This document shows positions 1-5,334 of a stretch of 5,457 nucleotides of DNA, one piece after another. Positions within the stretch are counted from its first letter, which is position 1; each line of letters opens with the position of its first letter. The notes beneath the pieces are model-generated. The model was not told where the DNA came from. It searched no databases and saw only the letters and a list, made by a program, of their open reading frames with translations. Both the position numbers and the translations under genes were made by a program. The DNA is from Bacillota bacterium. GTDB lineage: Bacteria > Bacillota > Bacilli > Paenibacillales > Paenibacillaceae. The DNA is taken from positions 1 to 5,457 of the forward strand of contig JAEZZE010000140.1 of the NCBI GenBank assembly GCA_023418755.1, given 5' to 3'.

Positions 1-378
1 ATCGAAGTCGACGAGGCTTTCCTGGACGAAGCGGAGAAGGATTTCGCGGCTTATTACGGCGACGGACTTCAGTATCCGGGGCAAGTGTACGACAAGCTGA
101 TCAAGGAAGGCGCTCTGAAGTCGCCGACTAAGTTCTGGCTTGCCCAGTCTATGGTCAAGTACAGCTCGGATTCCGCTCAGCAAGCGTCGAGCAAAGCGGC
201 GGAGTATTTTATGGCGAATGTCGCCAAGTACATCATGGCCAAGGATGACGCCGCGTTCGAGTCGGAAAAGACGAAGGCGATCGAGGACCTCAATAAGCTC
301 GGCTTGGACAAAGCATACGAGGAACTGCACCAAAGCTTTGCGGAAGCGCAAAAGTTAGCTGAAGGCTTGAACGAATAA
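1..378 (+). CDS. ABC transporter extracellular solute-binding protein, C-terminal part (5' end outside window)
   Basis: The frame is open from base 1 and ends at TAA 376-378, giving 125 residues of the C-terminus; the start lies off the window. The visible part is helix-rich and hydrophilic. Its end has a pattern seen at the C-terminus of Paenibacillaceae family 1 solute-binding proteins: an aromatic/hydrophobic helix (AEYFMANVAKYIMAK), then a helix with the 'LNKLGLDKAYEELHQSFAEA' arrangement that corresponds to the usual 'xxxLGLDxxxxIxQxAYD' ending. Such proteins are lipid-anchored outside the membrane and deliver sugars or oligosaccharides to an ABC permease. The lipobox and ligand-binding lobes are not visible, so the substrate cannot be named. 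The next gene starts 76 bases downstream on the same strand and encodes a secreted enzyme-like protein, which fits a carbohydrate-uptake context. The family call rests on pattern memory of a short tail and is moderate. Confidence 0.6.
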   Translation: MEVDEAFLDEAEKDFAAYYGDGLQYPGQVYDKLIKEGALKSPTKFWLAQSMVKYSSDSAQQASSKAAEYFMANVAKYIMAKDDAAFESEKTKAIEDLNKLGLDKAYEELHQSFAEAQKLAEGLNE

Positions 379-387
379 GTCATAACA

Positions 388-435
388 AGGGACCGTGCCG
401 ATTGTCCGGAGCATTCGGGAAGCCGGCCGGTCCTT
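388..435 (+). other. Intergenic stem-loop between the binding-protein gene and the SLH-protein gene
   Basis: Bases 388-395 (AGGGACCG) pair with 428-435 (CGGTCCTT) over 8 base pairs including one G-U. A smaller inner stem is possible between 398-401 and 415-418. No T-run follows, so this is not an intrinsic terminator. It sits just upstream of the ribosome binding site of the SLH-protein gene. Structures after solute-binding protein genes often stabilise the upstream message and lower expression of downstream genes; that role is inferred here. Confidence 0.35.
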
Positions 436-440
436 ACGAA

Positions 441-447
441 AGGGAGG
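441..447 (+). promoter_or_regulatory. Ribosome binding site that sets the SLH-protein start at 455
   Basis: AGGGAGG lies 7 bases before ATG 455. The same frame is open further upstream to a GTG at 395, but that start would add 20 residues ahead of a clear signal peptide and has no comparable ribosome binding site. ATG 455 is therefore the better start. Confidence 0.8.
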
Positions 448-454
448 GCTACGG

Positions 455-2749
455 ATGAATCGCAAATATTCGAGAACGCTGGCTTTTGTATTAGCTGTCC
501 TGTTGCTTGTTCCTCCATCCTTTGCGGGATTCTCCAATACGGCAAGCGCGAGCGGCATAAGCGGCGGCGGGTACGTGCAGGACCGGTTTTTCTTATCCAC
601 GTTCAGAGCGGCTCATTGGGGGGATGCGCTGGATTTAAACGACTATAAGGCGGTTATTCAGGCTACGAAGGAAGCGAACTTTAATCTCGTCGAGAATGCC
701 ATTCTGCCCAGGGGCAAAATGCTTCAGGCGCTCGCGGCCTGTGAAGAGGTCCAGATTCGCTGCTTGGCGCAAAATATTACGAACGACCTGGGCTTTTCCG
801 GAATGGGAGAAAGCTATCCGACGTTCACCGAAGCGACCGTTCAATCGGCGGTATACGAGCTCAAGGATTTTGCGACGCTGGAAGGGTACTATATTTGGGA
901 TGAGGTTTTTAGGCCGCATTTCGGCGTTGCGCGGCAGTTGAAGGACTACTTTAAGCAGCGGGATCCCGACAGGCTGGTCTACTCGATCGCTCTGCCCAGC
1001 TACGGACCTTACAGATGGGACGATACGACGGGGAACGCTTACGACGATTATATCGACGAGTACATTGAGACGGTAGACCCCGACGTGCTGGGCTTCGACT
1101 ATTACCCTTTCTGGAACATTCTCGGACCCAATGCGGAGCAAGCGTCTCTGATCGAAAACGATTTGTGGCGAGATATGGGGCTGTTCCGCCAGAAATCGAT
1201 CGAAACGACGAAGCCGTTCTGGTTTTACTTTCAGGCGGTGGATATGGCTCCGGTTAACGAAACATGGGTGCTGGGGCATATGACTCCCGAAAAAATGGGC
1301 GTGCAGATGAAGGCGGCTTTGGCGTACGGGGCGAAGACGGTCAGCTATTTCCTGACGCTCGATATGCTCACGGACGTTCATGGCAACAAAATGCCGGTTT
1401 ACAACGACATCCAAGCGTTGAATAAGGGAGTTATGAATCTCGGCAATAAGTTGTTCGATAAGCAATCGAAGAAGATTTATCACTTCGGAATTCCTTCGAA
1501 CAAAAGGCAGATCTACTTCCTCGACGACGCAGCCGACGACGAACTGATCGAGAGCGCTCCCGATCATTCCATTGTAAGCGTATTCGCGGACGCTACCTCG
1601 ACGGCTTACGTGCTGGTGGTCAACAAGGATTACACTCGGCCGCTCAGCGGGCAATTAAAGCTGAAAGTGCCCGGGGAAGTCAAGCTGTACGATAAGACGA
1701 ACGACGCTTCGCAGCTTCTCTCCGGGCTGACGGATACGATCGATCTGCAAATCGGCAGCGGCGATGCGGAGCTGTACATGATTGTACCCGAGGAGGATAC
1801 GCAAGCGCCGGCTTGGCCGTCGGAAGGCAAGCTGACGGCTGCGGACGTCGCTCGGACGAACGTCAAGCTGAGCTGGCCGGAGGCGGGGGATAACGTTGGC
1901 GTGAAGGGCTACCGAATTTACGTTGACGGGGCGGAGAAGGCGACTGCGGCCAAGGACGATCGGTCACGGCAAATCGGGGACTTGACTCCGGGCACGGCCT
2001 ATACGTTCGCGGTTAAAGCTTATGATGCGGCAGGCAACGAAAGTGCGGAATTAAGCGTCTCGGCCACGACTCTGACATCTTCGAGCGGCGGCGGAGGCGG
2101 AGGTGGCGGCGGGTCTGCGACGCCGCCGGAACCGCAGCCGCAGCCTAAGCCGGAACCGGGACAGGGAGCGGAGCAGCCCGAACCGACGCAGCCGGAGCCG
2201 GGGAAGCAACCGGTCGCCTCGTTCGCGGATATTTCCTCTCACTGGGCGATTGGAGCGATTAAGAAGGCGGCGGAGCAGCAGATCGCAAGCGGTTATCCGG
2301 ACGGCACCTTCAGGCCGGACCAACCGATTACGCGCGCGGAATTTATCGTCATGCTGGCGAAGGCGCTGGGGCTGGAAGGCGAGGGCGACGAGCTGACATT
2401 CAGCGATCGCGAACGAATCGGGCCATGGGCAAGCCGTGCTATTGCGCAAGCGGTACGGCAAGGCGTAATCCAAGGCTATGCCGATGGCAGCTTTCGCCCG
2501 GGTGCGGTCGTCACCCGCGCGGAAATGGCGACGATGATCGCCAGGGCGCTCAGTCTGCCGCTTGCGGAGAATACGTCCACCGGCTTTGCCGACGACGGAT
2601 TCATTCCGGCATGGGCGAAAAGCTCCGTGGAGGCGATGAGACGGGAGGGAGTCGTCGGCGGACGAAGCGGCGAACGTTTTGCGCCGCATGCGTCGGCTTC
2701 CAGGGCGGAAGCGATCGTTATGCTGCTTCGCGCGGCGGCTTCTAAGTAA
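455..2749 (+). CDS. Secreted, SLH-anchored glycoside-hydrolase-like protein (TIM barrel, Fn3, three SLH domains)
   Basis: 764 residues, complete. Residues 1 to about 33 are a signal peptide: basic MNRK, a Leu/Val-rich core and an ASA-type cleavage site. Residues about 38-330 resemble a clan GH-A TIM barrel. The strand-4 signature YYIWDE places Asp149-Glu150 where these enzymes carry the acid/base; GFDYYPF (213-219) and the YGAKTVSYF segment resemble later strands. At the strand-7 position, KPFWFYFQA has Gln260 where a nucleophile Glu might be expected. A small beta domain follows (about 370-445), then a fibronectin type III domain (about 449-541), a linker of nine Gly followed by Pro/Glu/Gln-rich sequence (545-587), and three SLH domains (about 588-640, 648-705, 710-764). 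The SLH domains carry TRAE at 626 and 687 and the variant SRAE at 749; such domains bind pyruvylated secondary cell-wall polymer. The protein should sit on the cell wall, probably acting on or binding a polysaccharide. It follows a solute-binding protein gene on the same strand. The SLH, Fn3 and signal-peptide calls are firm; family and substrate of the N-terminal domain are unknown to me. Confidence 0.9.
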   Translation: MNRKYSRTLAFVLAVLLLVPPSFAGFSNTASASGISGGGYVQDRFFLSTFRAAHWGDALDLNDYKAVIQATKEANFNLVENAILPRGKMLQALAACEEVQIRCLAQNITNDLGFSGMGESYPTFTEATVQSAVYELKDFATLEGYYIWDEVFRPHFGVARQLKDYFKQRDPDRLVYSIALPSYGPYRWDDTTGNAYDDYIDEYIETVDPDVLGFDYYPFWNILGPNAEQASLIENDLWRDMGLFRQKSIETTKPFWFYFQAVDMAPVNETWVLGHMTPEKMGVQMKAALAYGAKTVSYFLTLDMLTDVHGNKMPVYNDIQALNKGVMNLGNKLFDKQSKKIYHFGIPSNKRQIYFLDDAADDELIESAPDHSIVSVFADATSTAYVLVVNKDYTRPLSGQLKLKVPGEVKLYDKTNDASQLLSGLTDTIDLQIGSGDAELYMIVPEEDTQAPAWPSEGKLTAADVARTNVKLSWPEAGDNVGVKGYRIYVDGAEKATAAKDDRSRQIGDLTPGTAYTFAVKAYDAAGNESAELSVSATTLTSSSGGGGGGGGGSATPPEPQPQPKPEPGQGAEQPEPTQPEPGKQPVASFADISSHWAIGAIKKAAEQQIASGYPDGTFRPDQPITRAEFIVMLAKALGLEGEGDELTFSDRERIGPWASRAIAQAVRQGVIQGYADGSFRPGAVVTRAEMATMIARALSLPLAENTSTGFADDGFIPAWAKSSVEAMRREGVVGGRSGERFAPHASASRAEAIVMLLRAAASK
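2087..2212 (+). repeat. Low-complexity Gly9 and Pro/Glu linker coding region
   Basis: Nine consecutive glycine codons (2087-2113) are followed by a segment made almost entirely of Pro, Glu, Gln, Lys and Gly codons, with recurring CCGGAACCG / CCGCAGCCG units. It encodes a flexible spacer between the Fn3 domain and the SLH anchor. Such tracts can vary in length between strains. Confidence 0.8.
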
Positions 2750-2754
2750 AACGG

Positions 2755-2805
2755 GCTTTCCGGTTTCGTTAGCATCTGGTCAGAGACCTTATGAAGCCGG
2801 AAAGC
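2755..2805 (+). terminator. Large hairpin after the SLH-protein gene, possible terminator
   Basis: Bases 2755-2767 (GCTTTCCGGTTTC) pair with 2793-2805 (GAAGCCGGAAAGC) over 13 base pairs with one G-U. The 25-base loop can form a small inner hairpin (2778-2781 with 2785-2788). It starts 5 bases after the TAA of the SLH-protein gene. The 3' flank is TTATTTAT rather than a solid T-run, so it would be a weak intrinsic terminator or an mRNA-stabilising structure. The next ribosome binding site begins 8 bases beyond it. Confidence 0.55.
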
Positions 2806-2813
2806 TTATTTAT

Positions 2814-2820
2814 GGGGAGG
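2814..2820 (+). promoter_or_regulatory. Ribosome binding site for the short ORF at 2828
   Basis: GGGGAGG is placed 7 bases before ATG 2828. This is the best evidence that the short ORF is, or recently was, translated. Confidence 0.6.
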
Positions 2821-2827
2821 GATTTCG

Positions 2828-3244
2828 ATGAGAAGAAAGCAGCCTCTTACGAGACCCGGCTGGAGAATCGCGGGGAGTCTGCTGGTTGCCGCATCATTAA
2901 TGAACGTATGGACGGAAGAGGCGGTCCATGCGTCCGCTACGGGTACGTTTACGATTGGAGCGTTCTGGAACCTTATCACGGGTTTCCCAATTCAGATTTC
3001 AGGAGCGTATAGCATCGGAAGGAGGTACATACCCCTTGCACCTTTATATCGATTATCTTTCAGAGTAACTTGGAGCGTTTATGGGGCAGCCCCGTATCTA
3101 GCAACGCCAGACGGAATACCCGAAAGCGGACAATTCGGCTTTCTTGGGGCCGCCGGTGTCTTCGGTGAGGGCTTCGCCGAATATGGACGTCCAGCTATGA
3201 CCGGGTGCGGTTCTCGGGAGGACGACTTCCATCGGCTGCTCTGA
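2828..3244 (+). pseudogene. Short ORF with signal peptide, probably a truncated secreted-protein gene
   Basis: 138 codons starting at ATG 2828 behind a good ribosome binding site. Residues 1-35 form a convincing signal peptide: basic MRRK and R9/R13, a hydrophobic core IAGSLLVAASLMNVW (14-28), and a VHA cleavage site at 33-35. Residues 36-60 (SATGTFTIGAFWN onward) still read like secreted protein. From roughly residue 60 the sequence loses character, and the last 147 bases (3098-3244) are exactly antisense to the 3' end of the GH13 gene, so the tail is very likely out-of-context read-through. The likely reading is a secreted-protein gene whose 3' part was lost by deletion or rearrangement; a genuine small secreted protein is the alternative. 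I do not recognise the family. All three + frames close between about 3012 and 3244, so a single frameshift would not restore a long gene. Confidence 0.4.
3019..3068 (+). other. Perfect Shine-Dalgarno in a hairpin with a 10-codon ORF
   Basis: AAGGAGGT (3019-3026), a full match to the 16S anti-SD, is followed 9 bases later by TTG 3036 and a 10-codon frame (M/LHLYIDYLSE) ending at TAA 3066-3068. The SD can pair with ACCCCTT (3031-3037) in a 7 base-pair stem with one bulged A and an ACAT loop, hiding both the SD and the start codon. It may be a regulatory mini-ORF, the remains of a gene start in the damaged region, or chance. Confidence 0.2.
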
Positions 3245-4843
3245 TACGTTCATTGCGACGACGAAGCGTTCCGAGCCGTCAGAGGAGAGTCGTTCGTACA
3301 CGAGCAGTCCTCCATTGGCAACCAGAAACTTGAAGCTCGCGCTCCGCAGCGCTTCGTGATCCTTGCGAAGCCGGATCGCCGAGGCGAAAAACTCGAATAG
3401 CCCCTTGTTTTGCTCGTCCTCTTCCCAGACCATACATCCTCGGCAACCGGGATCGCCGCCTCCGGTCATCCCGACTTCATCGCCGTAGTAGAGGCATGCG
3501 GCGCCCGGATAAGTCAGCTGAAACAGCGTGGCCAGCTTCATCCGGCGCTCGTCCCCGCCGCATACCGTGAGCAGACGCGGGGTGTCGTGGCTTCCGAGCA
3601 GGTTAAACGCCGCTTCCACGGCTTGCCGCGGATAAGCCGCCAGTTGGCCGCCGATCTCGTTGGCGAATTGAACCGCGTCGATCTTGCAGCGGGCGAAAAA
3701 GTCCAGCGCGGCCTCCGTTACCGGATAGTTCATGACCGCGTCGAATTGATCTCCTTGGAGCCACGCGATCGAGTCGTGCCAGATTTCACCGAGAATGTAG
3801 GCATCGGGGTTCAGTTCCTTGACGACCGTTCGGAACTCCCTCCAGAACGAATGGTCCACCTCGTTGGCTACGTCCAACCGCCAGCCGTCGATGCCGACTT
3901 CCTCGATCCAATAGCGGGCCACGTCGAGCAAGTAGCGCCGAACCTCCGGGTTTTCCGTGTTCAGCTTGGGCATGATCGGCTCGAAGCCGAACGTATCGTA
4001 GGTCGGAATCCCGTTCTCAACCCGCAAAGGAAATTCCCGTACATGGAACCAATCGGCGAATGGGGACTCGGCCCCTTTTTCAAGTACGTCGACGAACGGA
4101 GGGAATTCCTTGCCCGAATGGTTGAACACGGCGTCGAGCATCACTCGGATTCCCCGGGCATGGCAAGCGCCGACGAGCTCCTTCAGCTTCTCGTTCGTGC
4201 CGAACCGGGGATCGACCTTCATATAGTCTTTCGTGTCATATTTGTGATTGGTCGTCGCTTCGAACAACGGGTTGAAATAAATCGCGTTGACGCCCAACGC
4301 GCTCAAGTGATCCAGATGGTCGATGACGCCCTGCAGGTCCCCGCCGAAAAAGTTCGTCGGAGTCGGCGTGCCGCCCCAAGGCAGCGTTCCTTCGGGATTC
4401 AGGGAAGGGTCGCCGTTCGCGAACCGTTCCGGGAAAATCTGGTAAAACACCGCGTCCTTCACCCAAGCGGGGGGAGCGAACACGTCGGCCGGATTCAGGA
4501 AAGGAAACTCGAAGAAGACGAGGTAGTTGTCCGGCTCGACGGGGGAAAAGCCCTTCTCCGACAGGTAAAGCTGCCCGTCCCCCGAGAGGAAGCGAAAGCC
4601 GTACTTCAATCGGCGCAGAGGAGGGACGACCTCGGCCTCCCAGTAATCGAACAGCCCGTCGGACGCGAGCGGCTTCATCGGAACGACGCCGCGGGTTTGC
4701 CCCCAGGCGTATTTGTCTCCGGCGATGACGAATGCCTCGTCAACCTCGCCTCTTTTCGTTCGGACCCTTAAGTGAACGGTTTTGTCGTCATAGGCGTAAG
4801 CCCAATTTTGTTTGGGGCGATGATAGATCGCTTCGCGCAGCAT
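3098..4843 (-). CDS. GH13 alpha-glycosidase, neopullulanase / cyclomaltodextrinase / maltogenic amylase type (CBM34 + GH13_20)
   Basis: 581 residues, the usual length for this subfamily, with no signal peptide, so cytoplasmic. Residues 1 to about 120 are the N-terminal CBM34 domain (WAYAYDDKTVHLRVRTKRG start), which in this group helps form the dimer and the active site. The (beta/alpha)8 barrel spans about 121-495 and keeps all key motifs: HKYDT (200-204), region I DAVFNH (237-242), MPKLN (291-295, the subfamily signature), region II GWRLDVANE with nucleophile Asp324 and Arg322, region III GEIW with acid/base Glu353, and region IV GSHD with His419-Asp420. A C-terminal beta domain follows (about 500-581). 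These enzymes hydrolyse cyclodextrins, maltodextrins or pullulan to maltose or panose; the exact preference cannot be read from sequence. The start is ATG 4843, because the frame extension to 4900 lies in a terminator hairpin and has no ribosome binding site. The leader holds a terminator hairpin, and operator-like sites lie further upstream. Confidence 0.95.
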   Translation of the reverse strand: MLREAIYHRPKQNWAYAYDDKTVHLRVRTKRGEVDEAFVIAGDKYAWGQTRGVVPMKPLASDGLFDYWEAEVVPPLRRLKYGFRFLSGDGQLYLSEKGFSPVEPDNYLVFFEFPFLNPADVFAPPAWVKDAVFYQIFPERFANGDPSLNPEGTLPWGGTPTPTNFFGGDLQGVIDHLDHLSALGVNAIYFNPLFEATTNHKYDTKDYMKVDPRFGTNEKLKELVGACHARGIRVMLDAVFNHSGKEFPPFVDVLEKGAESPFADWFHVREFPLRVENGIPTYDTFGFEPIMPKLNTENPEVRRYLLDVARYWIEEVGIDGWRLDVANEVDHSFWREFRTVVKELNPDAYILGEIWHDSIAWLQGDQFDAVMNYPVTEAALDFFARCKIDAVQFANEIGGQLAAYPRQAVEAAFNLLGSHDTPRLLTVCGGDERRMKLATLFQLTYPGAACLYYGDEVGMTGGGDPGCRGCMVWEEDEQNKGLFEFFASAIRLRKDHEALRSASFKFLVANGGLLVYERLSSDGSERFVVAMNVSEQPMEVVLPRTAPGHSWTSIFGEALTEDTGGPKKAELSAFGYSVWRC

Positions 4844-4850
4844 GGAACAT

Positions 4851-4858
4851 CTCTCCTT
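4851..4858 (-). promoter_or_regulatory. Ribosome binding site that sets the GH13 start at 4843
   Basis: On the - strand AAGGAGAG is followed by 7 bases and ATG 4843. The upstream in-frame ATG at 4900 falls within the loop of a strong hairpin and has no such site. Confidence 0.85.
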
Positions 4859-4874
4859 AATAAGATTAGGAATG

Positions 4875-4915
4875 AAAAAAGGCACAGCCTCGTCGTGCAC
4901 GGACGAGGTTGTACC
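4875..4915 (-). terminator. Intrinsic terminator hairpin in the GH13 leader (possible attenuator)
   Basis: Read on the - strand, GGTACAACCTCGTC (4915-4902) pairs with GACGAGGCTGTGCC (4894-4881) over 14 positions with one mismatch and one G-U. The loop is 7 bases, and six T residues follow directly (4880-4875). This is a textbook Rho-independent terminator acting on - strand transcription, and only about 16 bases separate it from the GH13 ribosome binding site. No - strand gene is visible upstream within the window, so it is either an attenuator in the GH13 leader or the terminator of a gene no longer adjacent. Its arms closely resemble those of the terminator at 5280-5329. Confidence 0.8.
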
Positions 4916-5002
4916 TGACGGTAACAGCGCCTTTAAGTTACGGTTGCGATGCTTACGATATTCGGATAGCGGAATACGGCCGATGGGATGAGACTAGCAT
5001 GT

Positions 5003-5014
5003 GCAATCGTTTGC
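5003..5014. promoter_or_regulatory. LacI-family operator-like palindrome
   Basis: GCAATCGTTTGC has GCAA/TTGC arms around a central CG, with 10 of 12 positions palindromic. That is the typical architecture of operators for LacI-family sugar regulators. It shares the 12-mer TGTGCAATCGTT, plus the next T, with the site at 5213-5228. It lies about 160 bases upstream of the GH13 start, between a possible promoter near 5140 and the leader hairpin. The regulator is inferred and not in the window. Confidence 0.5.
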
Positions 5015-5214
5015 CCGCGCGGCAACATCCATTCCCTATCTTGGCTTTTATGTTAGCTCAGAACGATGAATCTGTAAATAGGATGAAATCCGAACGATTT
5101 CGCAGGAATTAACAGATTTTGCCCGATTTAATGCGAATTATCGGCCTAAAATCGTGAATACAAGCTGAAAATGGAATTTGCTAACTATTTTGTCTATCGT
5201 TTATGATGAATTTG

Positions 5215-5228
5215 TGCAATCGTTTTCA
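5215..5228. promoter_or_regulatory. cre-like site (CcpA or LacI-family operator)
   Basis: On the - strand TGAAAACGATTGCA fits the catabolite-responsive element consensus TGWNANCGNTNWCA at all but one position. On the + strand the flank TGTGCAATCGTTT is repeated from the site near 5000. Its place upstream of a maltodextrin-degrading enzyme gene fits catabolite control or a maltose-type repressor. Which regulator binds cannot be told from sequence. Confidence 0.5.
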
Positions 5229-5279
5229 CGAACGATCGGAAGTAGGCTTCTTCGACATTCTGAAGGCACTGCTACCCTA

Positions 5280-5329
5280 GGGGTACATCCTCGCGAGTTT
5301 TGTCACTTGGCGAGGGTGTGCCCCTTTTT
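5280..5329 (+). terminator. Intrinsic terminator, + strand, directly before the group II intron
   Basis: GGGGTACATCCTCGC (5280-5294) pairs with GCGAGGGTGTGCCCC (5310-5324) over 15 positions including two G-U pairs; the loop is 15 bases and TTTTT follows (5325-5329). No + strand gene that it could serve is recognisable just upstream in the window. On the opposite strand no T-run follows, so it acts on + strand transcription. It forms the expected 5' target of a class C group II intron. Confidence 0.8.
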
Positions 5330-5334
5330 GACGA

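Larger units (their letters stand above)
4916..5279. promoter_or_regulatory. AT-richer control region upstream of the GH13 gene, no convincing gene
   Basis: This stretch is visibly richer in A/T than the coding DNA around it. Short open frames at 4909-5112 and 5178-5408 on the + strand lack ribosome binding sites and recognisable protein character, so I assign no gene. It should contain the GH13 promoter reading leftward. The best candidate I see on the - strand is TTGTAT (5163-5158), a 15-base spacer, and GATAAT (5142-5137); the spacer is short and the call is weak. The hexamer ATCGTT or its complement AACGAT occurs six times between 5006 and 5236, suggesting a cluster of regulator sites. 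Confidence 0.5.

Noticed and set aside
635..1654. Open frame of 339 codons on the - strand opposite the SLH-protein gene
   Set aside because: Antisense shadow of a well-supported gene, with Arg/Val-rich composition and no recognisable domain.
2051..2689. Arg-rich - strand open frame of 212 codons
   Set aside because: It is the complement of the Gly/Pro linker and SLH codons; the repeated Arg/Leu composition is a mirror of GC-rich third positions.
3080..3096. Hairpin TATGGGG-CAG-CCCCGTA just beyond the GH13 stop
   Set aside because: Short, with a 3-base loop and no T-run on either strand, so it is not a convincing terminator for the GH13 gene.
3410..4771. Long open frame of 453 codons on the + strand opposite the GH13 gene
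   Set aside because: It is entirely antisense to a gene with all GH13 motifs, is rich in Arg/Val/Glu without domain features, and has no ribosome binding site. High-GC codon use on the other strand explains it.
4909..5112. Possible 67-codon + strand gene
   Set aside because: It would start with TTG inside the arm of the leader hairpin, has no ribosome binding site, and overlaps the operator-like sites.
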